Positions 1-7,107 of a DNA stretch of 35,466 nucleotides are shown piece after piece. Each line of letters begins with the position of its first letter. The first letter of the stretch is position 1. The DNA lies in the NCBI GenBank assembly GCA_016874175.1, contig VGUP01000010.1:1-35466 (forward strand). Direction: 5' to 3'. Under the pieces are notes generated by a model that made no database searches, was not told the DNA's origin, and saw only the letters and a program-made list of their open reading frames with translations. The DNA is from Gammaproteobacteria bacterium. Its GTDB lineage: Bacteria > Pseudomonadota > Gammaproteobacteria > Steroidobacterales > Steroidobacteraceae. The translations under genes were made by a program, and so were the position numbers.

Positions 1-1
1 C

Positions 2-55
2 GGCGCGCTCGCCGAGGCGGGTCACAAGGTCGAAATGTTCCACATCGGCGGGTGA
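2..55 (+). CDS. moaA: MoaA C-terminal end (partial gene)
   Basis: The first 17 codons of frame 2 end in His-Ile-Gly-Gly followed by TGA. A C-terminal Gly-Gly is characteristic of MoaA (GTP 3',8-cyclase), the radical SAM enzyme that starts molybdopterin synthesis, and it is needed for catalysis in that family. The stop codon overlaps the GTG proposed as the moaC start, which fits a moaA-moaC operon. The rest of the gene lies upstream of the window. The call rests on a very short piece plus its neighbour, so an unrelated protein ending in GG is possible but less likely. Confidence 0.7.
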   Translation, partial: GALAEAGHKVEMFHIGG

Positions 56-570
56 GGCGGACGGTGAAGCAGCGCAAATCGACGGCCGGGCTCACCCACC
101 TCGACGCCACGCAGCGACCGACCATGGTCGATGTCAGCGCCAAAGAAATTACGCCACGTGAAGCCACCGCCGAGGCGCGCATGCGCCTGCCCGCCGCCGT
201 GGCCCGCGCGCTCGCTGCCACCGGTCATCGCACCCACAAGGGTCCGGTGTTCGACACCGCAGTGATCGCGGCGGTGCAGGCGGTCAAGCGCACGCACGAA
301 CTCATTCCGTTTTGTCACCCGCTGCCGATCGATCATTGCGAGCTCGACATCGACTCGACGCGCCGCGGGCGGATCACCATCCGTTGCACGGTGCGCACCA
401 CGCACAAGACGGGCGTCGAAATGGAGGCGCTCACCGGCGCCACCGTCGCCGCCCTCACCGTCTATGACATGTGCAAGGCGCTCTCCCACGACATCGTCAT
501 CGAGAGCGTTCGGCTGCTCGCCAAGCGCGGTGGCAAGCGCGACTTCAAGCGCGCCCCGAAATCACGATGA
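52..570 (+). CDS. moaC: Cyclic pyranopterin monophosphate synthase MoaC
   Basis: MoaC works with MoaA in the first step of molybdenum cofactor synthesis, converting the cyclised GTP product to cyclic pyranopterin monophosphate in the cytosol. The 172-residue product carries the family signatures [24 protein letters not shown] and YDMCK, which contain the conserved His, two Glu, Asp and Lys of the active site. The length matches the usual 160-170 residues. The start is either GTG 52, overlapping the moaA stop, or GTG 64. The internal ATG at 124 would remove the conserved LTHLD segment, so it is unlikely. The gene is followed 7 bp later by the mobA-moaD fusion, suggesting one transcript. Confidence 0.95.
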   Translation: MRRTVKQRKSTAGLTHLDATQRPTMVDVSAKEITPREATAEARMRLPAAVARALAATGHRTHKGPVFDTAVIAAVQAVKRTHELIPFCHPLPIDHCELDIDSTRRGRITIRCTVRTTHKTGVEMEALTGATVAALTVYDMCKALSHDIVIESVRLLAKRGGKRDFKRAPKSR

Positions 571-577
571 ACTCCCG

Positions 578-1426
578 ATGATGGATTCCGTGCCGCCGCT
601 ATTCGGCCTGCTGCTTGCCGGCGGGCGCAGCACGCGCATGCGCCGCGACAAAGCTGCGCTGCAGTACCACGGTCGCGCCCAGCTCGAGGCGGCCTATGAT
701 TTGTTGGCCAAAGTAACCGTCCAAGCCTACGTCTCGGTACGCGCCGATCAGGCCGCAGACCCGCTGCGCAGGCGCTATCCGCAGATTGTCGATCGAGACG
801 ATCACATGGGACCCCTCGCCGGCATCCTAGCAGCGCAGCAGCGCCATCCCGAGGCAGCATGGCTGGTGCTCGCCTGCGATCTGCCTTTTCTGGACGAAGC
901 GACCTTGCAACATCTCGATAAACATCGGGATCGCGCCGGGCTCGCCACCGCCTACCGCTCGAGTCACGACGGTCTGCCCGAACCGCTGTGTGCCGTCTAC
1001 GAGCCGGCCTCGGCCCTGCCGCTCGCACGCTACGCCGCCGCCGGGCGGAACTGCCCGCGGAAATTTCTGCTGGAACAGTCGGCGAAGTTGCTCGAACCGC
1101 TGCACGCCGCCGCTCTCGACAACGTCAATTCCAGCACCGACTATTGGCAGACCATGCAAACGCTGTCCGCCACCGCCGCCGCATCGCTCACCTTGCGGGT
1201 GCAGTACTTCGCGCTGCTGCGCGAGCAAGCCGGTCGCCGCGACGAATCACTCGTCACCGCGGCACGCACGCCGGCCGAGCTCTACACCGAGTTGCAAGCG
1301 AAGTACGGTTTCAGCTTGCCGCTCGAAATGCTGAGAGTCGCCGTCAATGCCGAGTTCGGCGATTGGCATCAACCCTTGCAAGACGGCGACGCCGTCGTTT
1401 TCATTCCGCCCGTCGCCGGCGGTTGA
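578..1426 (+). CDS. MobA-MoaD fusion: Mo guanylyltransferase plus MPT synthase small subunit
   Basis: This is a single uninterrupted 282-residue ORF. Residues about 8-195 resemble MobA, which attaches GMP to molybdopterin: the nucleotide-binding LAGGRSTRM..DKA loop is at residues 13-25 and a Mg-binding Asp101 lies in ACDLPFLDE. Residues about 204-282 are a ubiquitin-fold MoaD, ending in VAGG. That free Gly-Gly tail is the one adenylated by MoeB and thiocarboxylated to feed sulfur to MPT synthase. MoaD is C-terminal, so its tail stays available. The MobA loop has Arg22 where Gly is usual (RMG to RMR). Start choice is ATG 578 or ATG 581; the longer ORF running back into moaC is a shadow. It sits between moaC and the moaE fusion in the same operon. 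Confidence 0.92.
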   Translation: MMDSVPPLFGLLLAGGRSTRMRRDKAALQYHGRAQLEAAYDLLAKVTVQAYVSVRADQAADPLRRRYPQIVDRDDHMGPLAGILAAQQRHPEAAWLVLACDLPFLDEATLQHLDKHRDRAGLATAYRSSHDGLPEPLCAVYEPASALPLARYAAAGRNCPRKFLLEQSAKLLEPLHAAALDNVNSSTDYWQTMQTLSATAAASLTLRVQYFALLREQAGRRDESLVTAARTPAELYTELQAKYGFSLPLEMLRVAVNAEFGDWHQPLQDGDAVVFIPPVAGG

Positions 1427-1437
1427 CGCCGAGCAAT

Positions 1438-3075
1438 ATGGCGCGCTCGCCTGCCGATCACAGCCGCTTCCGTTTCAGCGCGACGGCCGTCGATGTGCCA
1501 GCGCTGCAGCGCGAACTTGCTGATCCTCGCTGCGGCGGCTATGCCGCTTTCGAAGGCTGGGTGCGCAATCACAATGAAGGCCAAGAGGTCACTCACCTCG
1601 AGTACGAGGCTTTCGCCGAACTCGCCGTGCGCGAGGGCGAGCGCATCATCGCCGAGGCTTGCACGAAATACGGTGTCGATAACGCACGTTGCGTGCATCG
1701 CGCCGGCGATCTGGCGCTCGGCGAACTGGCCGTCTGGGTCGGCGTCAGTGCGCAGCATCGCGATGAAGCCTTCAAGGCTTGTCGCTACATCATCGACGAG
1801 GTCAAGCACCGCGTTCCGATCTGGAAAAAAGAGCACTACGTCAGTGGCGACTCGGGCTGGGTGAACTGCGAGCGCTGCGCCACCGCACCGCAGCACGCAC
1901 ACGATCACGCTCACACGCACGATCACGCTCACGATCACGCTCACACGCACGATCACGCTCACGATCACGCGCAACCCGCGGCGCTCGCACCCGATTACTC
2001 GCGGCAGATGAATCTGCGCGAAGTCGGTGCGGCTGGCCAAGCCAAACTGCGCGCGGCGCAAATCGCAGTGGTGGGCGCTGGCGGTCTCGGGGTGCCAGTG
2101 CTGCAATTTTTGGCGGGAGCCGGCGTCGGTCGACTCATCATCATCGACGGCGATCGGCTGGAGCCCTCGAATCTGCATCGTCAGACCTGGTACGCGCTCG
2201 CCGATTGCGGACAAGCCAAGGCCGAACTCGCAGCGGCTCGGGTGCGCGCGCTTAATCCGGAGGTTGCGGTCGAGGTGCACACGCAGCGACTCGATGCACT
2301 GAACGCCGCTGGCCTGCTTGCCAATGCCGAGCTGCTCATCGATTGCAGCGACAACTTCGGGACCAAATTTTTGCTCAACGATCTTGCGCATGCGCTCGGT
2401 CGACCCGCCATCTTTGCCAGCGTTCATCAGTACGAGGGCCAGTTGCAGGTGGTTGATCCGCGCCGCGCTGGTGCCTGTCTGCGTTGCCTGTGGCCCGAAG
2501 CCACACGCGACGGCGTCGTCGCCAACTGCGCCGAGGCCGGCGTGCTCGGCCCCGTGCCGGGCGTACTCGGCAGTCTGCAGGCGCTGGAAGCGATGAAGTT
2601 GCTGCTGGATCTACCGGGACGGCTCGGCGACGAAGTGCTCACGGTCGATCTGCTCGGCCTCGGCACCACGCGCATCCGCGCACGGCGGCGCGGCGATTGC
2701 GCGGGCCGCTGCACGCTCGCGGCGAGCGTGCTGCAAAAAGCCACGCAGCAGCGGCAGTCCGAGCAGGCACAGGGCGCGCCTGAGCTGCACTTCGACGATC
2801 TGCAAATGGCCGTCGACGCGGGCTATGCCTTGATCGATATCCGCGACGCCAAAGAAATCGCGGCAACGCCGCTGCCCCTGCCCACCCTCGCCATTCCGAT
2901 GCACGAATTGCTCGAAGGACGGAACCTGCCCGCCGAAGGCCGCTACCTGCTCGTCTGTGCGCGGGGCGCGCGCAGCCTTGGCACCACGCGAGCGCTGCGC
3001 GAGCGCGGCCTCACGGCCGTGTTTTCTTTGCAGGGTGGCGCACTTGGGCTCCTGGAGCGCCGCACGGGCCAATAG
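1438..3075 (+). CDS. MoaE - His-rich linker - MoeB/ThiF E1 - rhodanese triple fusion
   Basis: The 545-residue protein joins three steps of molybdopterin sulfuration. Residues about 10-145 are MoaE, the MPT synthase large subunit, with Lys123 and Lys130 in K-HRVPIW-K spaced like the two catalytic lysines of E. coli MoaE. Residues 153-178 alternate His with Asp, Ala or Thr (13 His in 26). Residues about 186-430 are a MoeB/ThiF adenylyltransferase with VGAGGLG at 212-218, a CLRC pair at Cys347/Cys350 and Cys364 in NCAEAGV. Residues about 455-545 are a rhodanese domain with active-site loop CARGARS starting at Cys507. MoeB-rhodanese resembles eukaryotic MOCS3; adding MoaE is unusual. ATG 1438 was chosen; TTG 1423, overlapping the previous stop, is an alternative. 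Confidence 0.93.
   Translation: MARSPADHSRFRFSATAVDVPALQRELADPRCGGYAAFEGWVRNHNEGQEVTHLEYEAFAELAVREGERIIAEACTKYGVDNARCVHRAGDLALGELAVWVGVSAQHRDEAFKACRYIIDEVKHRVPIWKKEHYVSGDSGWVNCERCATAPQHAHDHAHTHDHAHDHAHTHDHAHDHAQPAALAPDYSRQMNLREVGAAGQAKLRAAQIAVVGAGGLGVPVLQFLAGAGVGRLIIIDGDRLEPSNLHRQTWYALADCGQAKAELAAARVRALNPEVAVEVHTQRLDALNAAGLLANAELLIDCSDNFGTKFLLNDLAHALGRPAIFASVHQYEGQLQVVDPRRAGACLRCLWPEATRDGVVANCAEAGVLGPVPGVLGSLQALEAMKLLLDLPGRLGDEVLTVDLLGLGTTRIRARRRGDCAGRCTLAASVLQKATQQRQSEQAQGAPELHFDDLQMAVDAGYALIDIRDAKEIAATPLPLPTLAIPMHELLEGRNLPAEGRYLLVCARGARSLGTTRALRERGLTAVFSLQGGALGLLERRTGQ
1899..1970 (+). repeat. 30-bp in-frame tandem repeat encoding the His-rich linker
   Basis: Positions 1911-1940 and 1941-1970 are identical 30-mers. 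The 10 bases before them (1901-1910) match the last 10 bases of the unit. The unit itself is built from CACGATCACGCT-like sub-units. It encodes alternating His residues between the MoaE and MoeB domains. Because 30 is a multiple of 3, gain or loss of a unit would keep the reading frame. Confidence 0.95.
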
Positions 3076-3095
3076 CCCGCAGCAACAAATAACGC

Positions 3096-4391
3096 TCAGG
3101 GTCTGATCTGCCCCGAGCCGCGCACCACATATTTGTAGCTCGTCAGCTGTTCAAGACCCACCGGGCCGCGCGCGTGAAAACGATCCGTAGAAATACCGAT
3201 CTCGGCGCCCATGCCGAACTCACCGCCATCGGCAAATTGCGTGGAGGCATTGTGCAGCACAATCGCGCTGTCTACGCCCTCGAGAAACTCGCGGGCTGTA
3301 GCTTCGTTGCCGGTAATGATCGATTCGGTATGCGATGAGCCGTGGCGCGCGATATGCGCCATCGCCTCGCTGACGCCATCGACCACGCGCACGGCGATGA
3401 TCGCATCGAGAAACTCGGTATCCCAATCGGCCGCGACCGCCGCGGTAACGCGCGCATCGACCTGTTGCACGGTTTCATCGCCACGCACTTCGCAGCCGGC
3501 ATCGAGCAGCGCCGTCACGAGCGCCGGCAGATACGCGGGCGGCGCCGCACGATCGACGAGCAAAGTTTCCGCCGAACCGCAAACCCCGGTACGTCGCAGC
3601 TTGGCGTTGAGCGTGATCGCCATCGCCATCGCAACATCGGCGTCGCGGTCAATATAAAGATGGCAGTTGCCGTCGAGGTGACCGATCACCGGTACTCGCG
3701 CCTCGCGCTGCACGCGGGCCACCAGACCCTTGCCGCCGCGCGGTACGATGACATTGATCGCGCCATCGAGGCCAGCGAGCAGCATGCCAACGGCAGCGCG
3801 ATCGGCCACCGGCACGCATTGCACGCAAGCTTCGGGCAGACCCGCTGCGCGCAAGCCCTCGACCAAACACGCGTGGATCGCGGCGCTCGAATGCAGACTC
3901 TCCGAACCACCCCGCAGGATCACCGCGTTACCTGACTTCAAGCACAGCGCTCCGGCATCGGCGGTCACGTTCGGGCGACTTTCATAGATGATGCCGATGA
4001 CGCCGAGCGGCACCGCCACCCGCGCAAAGCGCAGGCCGTTGGGTCGCGTCCACTCGGCAAGACTACGACCGACCGGATCCGGCAGCGCCGCAATAACCTC
4101 GAGCCCGCGTGCGATCGCCTCGATGCGCACCGCATCGAGCCGTAGGCGATCGAGCATCGCCGCTGACAGATCGCGCGCTTCGGCGGCCTGCATGTCGCGC
4201 GCATTCGCCGCGAGCAGCGTTGGCAGCGAACGCCGCAGAGCCACGGCTGCGGCGATCAAGGCGCGATCTTTTTGCGCACGGGTGGCCCGCGCGAGTACCG
4301 GTTGGGCTGCGCGAGCGGCAACACCCAAGCGTTGCATGAGCGCGGCAAGTGCGGCGTTCCCTGCAGCATCCGTCGCTGTCGCGTCAGTCAC
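3096..4391 (-). CDS. proA: Gamma-glutamyl phosphate reductase ProA
   Basis: ProA reduces gamma-glutamyl phosphate to glutamate semialdehyde with NADPH, the second step of proline synthesis in the cytosol. The 431-residue product matches the family length. It contains YESRPNV, LRGGSES and the catalytic Cys271 in [12 protein letters not shown]. It ends with a typical [18 protein letters not shown] segment. The start is GTG at 4391, which shares GTGA with the proB stop, so translation is probably coupled to proB. The gene ends 20 bp from the convergent moaE fusion. Confidence 0.97.
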   Translation of the reverse strand: MTDATATDAAGNAALAALMQRLGVAARAAQPVLARATRAQKDRALIAAAVALRRSLPTLLAANARDMQAAEARDLSAAMLDRLRLDAVRIEAIARGLEVIAALPDPVGRSLAEWTRPNGLRFARVAVPLGVIGIIYESRPNVTADAGALCLKSGNAVILRGGSESLHSSAAIHACLVEGLRAAGLPEACVQCVPVADRAAVGMLLAGLDGAINVIVPRGGKGLVARVQREARVPVIGHLDGNCHLYIDRDADVAMAMAITLNAKLRRTGVCGSAETLLVDRAAPPAYLPALVTALLDAGCEVRGDETVQQVDARVTAAVAADWDTEFLDAIIAVRVVDGVSEAMAHIARHGSSHTESIITGNEATAREFLEGVDSAIVLHNASTQFADGGEFGMGAEIGISTDRFHARGPVGLEQLTSYKYVVRGSGQIRP

Positions 4392-5530
4392 TGCATCACC
4401 AGATCATCGCGGTGGATGAGCTCATCGCGACCCGCGAAGCCGAGTACGGCGGCGATCTCGCCGCTGCGACGACCGAGGATTTGCGCCGCTTCTGCATCGG
4501 AGTACGCGACGATGCCGCGCGCCAGTTCGCGCCCTTGACCATTCACGACGCTGACCGTGTCGCCGCGCTCGAAGCGACCGCGTAGCGCGGTCACACCCGC
4601 AGGCAGCAGACTCTTGCCCGCGCGCAGTGCACGCTCCGCGCCGGCATCGACTACGAGTTCACCAGCTGGCCGCAACGTTCCTACGATCCACTGCTTGCGC
4701 GCGGCGACCGGTGACGATTTCGGTTTGAACCAGGTGCAGCGCGCGCCTTGTTCGATCCGGCGCACCGGGTGCCGCGGCGAACCGGCAGCGATACAAAAAT
4801 GTGCGCCCGCAGCGATCGCAATCTTTGCCGCAATAATTTTGGTCGCCATGCCCCCACGACCGACATCGGACGCGGACTCACCGCCCATGGCTTCGATCGC
4901 GGGCGTGATCTCGCGAACCAGCGGAATAAACTCGGCCGTGGCGTGCAGGTTCGGGTCCGCCGTATAAAGACCATCGATATCGGAGAGCAGCAACACGCAA
5001 TCGGCGCTCACCATCTGCGCCACCCGCGCCGCCAAACGATCGTTATCGCCGTAACGGATTTCGGCTGTGGCCACGGTGTCGTTTTCATTGATGACCGGGA
5101 TCGCACCGCGCTCGAGCAAGGCGTTGAGCGTGGCGCGGGCATTCAGATAGCGCACCCGCTGCTCGCTATCCTCGAGCGTCAGCAACACTTGCGCGACCTG
5201 CAAGTCCCACTGCTCGAGCAGTTCTTTGTAGGCATGCGCGAGGCGGATCTGGCCGACCGCCGCCGCCGCCTGACTCTCCTCGAGACGCAACGGACCCTTC
5301 GCCAAGCCAAGATGGCGCCGCCCGAGCGCAATGGCGCCCGAAGACACCAGCACCACCTCCTTGCCCTGCGAGCGCAGCCGCACCACATCTTCGATCAGTG
5401 ACTCGAGCCAAGCCCGATTCAGGCGTCCGGTTGCGCCATCGACGAGCAAAGCCGAGCCAACCTTGACCACGACGCGGCGGGCACGGCTGAGCGGAGAGGC
5501 AGACGGACTGGTTTGTACGCGGGCGGGCAT
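4388..5530 (-). CDS. proB: Glutamate 5-kinase ProB
   Basis: ProB phosphorylates glutamate to gamma-glutamyl phosphate, the first and usually proline-inhibited step of proline synthesis. The 380-residue protein has an amino-acid-kinase domain ([11 protein letters not shown] near the N terminus, [25 protein letters not shown]) and a C-terminal PUA domain from about residue 285, the usual bacterial architecture. ATG 5530 places the kinase Lys loop near residue 23, as in relatives. The ORF can be read much further upstream, but that part lies over the divergent DUF6763 gene and is not family-like. It overlaps proA by 4 nt. Confidence 0.97.
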   Translation of the reverse strand: MPARVQTSPSASPLSRARRVVVKVGSALLVDGATGRLNRAWLESLIEDVVRLRSQGKEVVLVSSGAIALGRRHLGLAKGPLRLEESQAAAAVGQIRLAHAYKELLEQWDLQVAQVLLTLEDSEQRVRYLNARATLNALLERGAIPVINENDTVATAEIRYGDNDRLAARVAQMVSADCVLLLSDIDGLYTADPNLHATAEFIPLVREITPAIEAMGGESASDVGRGGMATKIIAAKIAIAAGAHFCIAAGSPRHPVRRIEQGARCTWFKPKSSPVAARKQWIVGTLRPAGELVVDAGAERALRAGKSLLPAGVTALRGRFERGDTVSVVNGQGRELARGIVAYSDAEAAQILGRRSGEIAAVLGFAGRDELIHRDDLVMQ

Positions 5531-5620
5531 GCAGAAGCGTCCTGAACGCGTGGCACTATAGTTGAGAGTCGCAGTAAAATCCCGCACCGGAGCCCATATT
5601 CTCCGTGTTGAGGTGTAGCC
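5531..5620. promoter_or_regulatory. Divergent spacer between proB and the DUF6763 gene; weak -10 for proB
   Basis: In this 90-bp spacer the minus strand reads TATAGT at 5559-5554, which could be a -10 box placing transcription start about 17 nt before the proB ATG. No convincing -35 element is visible. On the plus strand an AGGTG run at 5611-5615 sits just before the GTG start at 5621. The promoter call is weak. Confidence 0.3.
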
Positions 5621-5941
5621 GTGAGCAGAGATTACGAACCCGTCAAGGGTCAGTGGTACGAAAACGTCGAGGACGATGAAACATTTCGCGTGCTCTCGGT
5701 GGACGAAGATGCCGAAATCATCGAGATCGAATACCTCGATGGCGAAATTGAAGAACTCGATCTCGAAGAGTGGCACGAGTTCGACCTCGAACTCATCGCC
5801 GAACCAGAAGGCTGGTCCGATGAGGACGATGATGAGGACGACGATTGGGAGGAAGAAGACGACGAAGATGAAGATGACGACTGGGACGAGGACGAAGACG
5901 AGGACCTCGACGACGATGACGACGATGCCCGCGAACGCTAG
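5621..5941 (+). CDS. Small hyperacidic protein, DUF6763-like
   Basis: This is a 106-residue protein of unknown function. Residues 1-62 form a compact-looking segment ([12 protein letters not shown], then alternating beta-type [19 protein letters not shown]) that I recognise as like the small gammaproteobacterial DUF6763 family. Residues 66-102 are almost entirely Asp and Glu, broken only by Trp76 and Trp88. No signal peptide or membrane segment is present, so it should be cytosolic. The start is GTG 5621 with AGGTG just upstream. It lies 21 bp before the metal transporter gene on the same strand. The acidic tail could bind basic proteins, nucleic-acid-binding surfaces or cations, but that is only inference. 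Confidence 0.8.
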   Translation: MSRDYEPVKGQWYENVEDDETFRVLSVDEDAEIIEIEYLDGEIEELDLEEWHEFDLELIAEPEGWSDEDDDEDDDWEEEDDEDEDDDWDEDEDEDLDDDDDDARER

Positions 5942-5962
5942 CCGTCGTCGCGTGCAACACCC

Positions 5963-7003
5963 ATGAGCGGGGGGCTCGACAGCTGGTATCACGAAAAGGA
6001 ATCGGCGTGGCTGTACGCCCACGTCGCTGCGCGTGAAAGCGATCCGGCGAAGAGCCGGATGTTTGGTCTGCTAGGCGAAGCTGCTGCAGACCAAGCCCTC
6101 AAGTGGCAGGCGCTCGAGCCCAACCGCGATTACGGCTTTCAGCCTTCGATCCGCGCCCGCATCGTTGCCGCTCTGGTCGATCGCATCGGTCCGCGCGGGG
6201 CACGACACGTGCTCGCCGCCATGAAACTGCGTGGTGTGTCGGTGTACTCGGGCAGTACCGCCGCTGGCCATGCGATGCCCACCTCGATTTCGCAAGTGGG
6301 TCAGCGCCATCGCGGCGTGTCGGGCGTCAATCTGCGCGCCACGGTGTTCGGCATTAACGATGGCCTGGTCTCGAATGCGGCGCTCGTCATGGGTGTCGCC
6401 GGTGCCGGCAGTTCGCCCGGTACCGTGCTGCTGACCGGTGTCGCAGGCTTGCTCGCCGGCGCGCTGTCGATGGCAGCGGGCGAGTACGTGTCGGTGCGAT
6501 CGCAGCGCGACATGTACGAATATCAAATCGCTCTCGAAAAAGAAGAGCTCGACGAATACCCCGAAGAGGAAGCCGAAGAACTCGCGCTCATCTATGCCGC
6601 GCGCGGCATGGATGTCGACCAGGCCCGCGAAATGACCCGCGCCCTCGTCGCCCGACCCGAGCAGGCGCTCGAGGTTTTGGCACGCGAAGAACTGGGGCTC
6701 AACCCGGATGATCTCGGCTCGCCCATCGGGGCGGCACTGTCCTCGTTCCTCGCCTTCTCGATCGGCGCGGTGTTGCCACTGCTGCCGTTCCTGATCGGCC
6801 CGCTACTCGGTATCGCCGCTGCGGGCGCCCCTTTTTGGACGATCGGGATCACGGTCGTGGCGCTCGCCGGCGTCGGCATGGCCATCAGCCTGTTTACCGG
6901 TCGCAATGCGTGGCGGGGCGCGCTGCGCATGGTGCTGATCGGTGGCGGCGCCGGCCTCATTGCCTGGTTCGTCGGCAGCCTGCTCGGGGTCGACGCCGCC
7001 TAA
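5963..7003 (+). CDS. VIT1/CCC1-family metal transporter with short N-terminal ferritin-like segment
   Basis: This is a 346-residue inner-membrane protein. From about residue 123 it has the VIT1/CCC1 pattern: [21 protein letters not shown], a second helix ending [12 protein letters not shown], a cytosolic Glu-rich loop (residues about 188-250, including [15 protein letters not shown]), and three further hydrophobic helices. This family moves iron or manganese across membranes, and the acidic loop binds metal in plant VIT1. Residues 1-50 ([30 protein letters not shown]) resemble part of the ferritin/rubrerythrin-like domain found in longer relatives such as MbfA, but it is too short for a full four-helix di-iron site. 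The exact metal is not decidable from sequence. Confidence 0.88.
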   Translation: MSGGLDSWYHEKESAWLYAHVAARESDPAKSRMFGLLGEAAADQALKWQALEPNRDYGFQPSIRARIVAALVDRIGPRGARHVLAAMKLRGVSVYSGSTAAGHAMPTSISQVGQRHRGVSGVNLRATVFGINDGLVSNAALVMGVAGAGSSPGTVLLTGVAGLLAGALSMAAGEYVSVRSQRDMYEYQIALEKEELDEYPEEEAEELALIYAARGMDVDQAREMTRALVARPEQALEVLAREELGLNPDDLGSPIGAALSSFLAFSIGAVLPLLPFLIGPLLGIAAAGAPFWTIGITVVALAGVGMAISLFTGRNAWRGALRMVLIGGGAGLIAWFVGSLLGVDAA

Positions 7004-7096
7004 GCGCAAAGGCCGCGATCAACCGCGCTGCGGGCTGCGCCGGGAGCCACTCTCGGCCTGCCGCCGCCCCATGCTAGTTTTCCGCAAGAACCTTCC

Positions 7097-7101
7097 GGAG
7101 G
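7097..7101 (+). promoter_or_regulatory. Shine-Dalgarno GGAGG that decides the large-subunit start
   Basis: GGAGG ends directly before ATG 7102 but 6 nt before ATG 7108. Normal spacing favours ATG 7108 as the start of the SCP2-transhydroxylase gene. The upstream spacer 7004-7096 contains no other obvious signal. Confidence 0.75.
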
Positions 7102-7107
7102 ATGCGA

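Noticed and set aside
988-1437. Long N-terminal extension of the MoaE fusion ORF back into mobA-moaD
   Set aside because: It overlaps the conserved MobA/MoaD coding sequence in another frame, is Arg-rich and unlike any domain; the MoaE homology starts just after ATG 1438.
1369-2427. 352-residue minus-strand ORF with repeated VIVSVIVRVSV stretch
   Set aside because: It is the antisense of the His-rich repeat and MoeB coding sequence; its hydrophobic repeat is only the complement of the CAC/GAT repeats.
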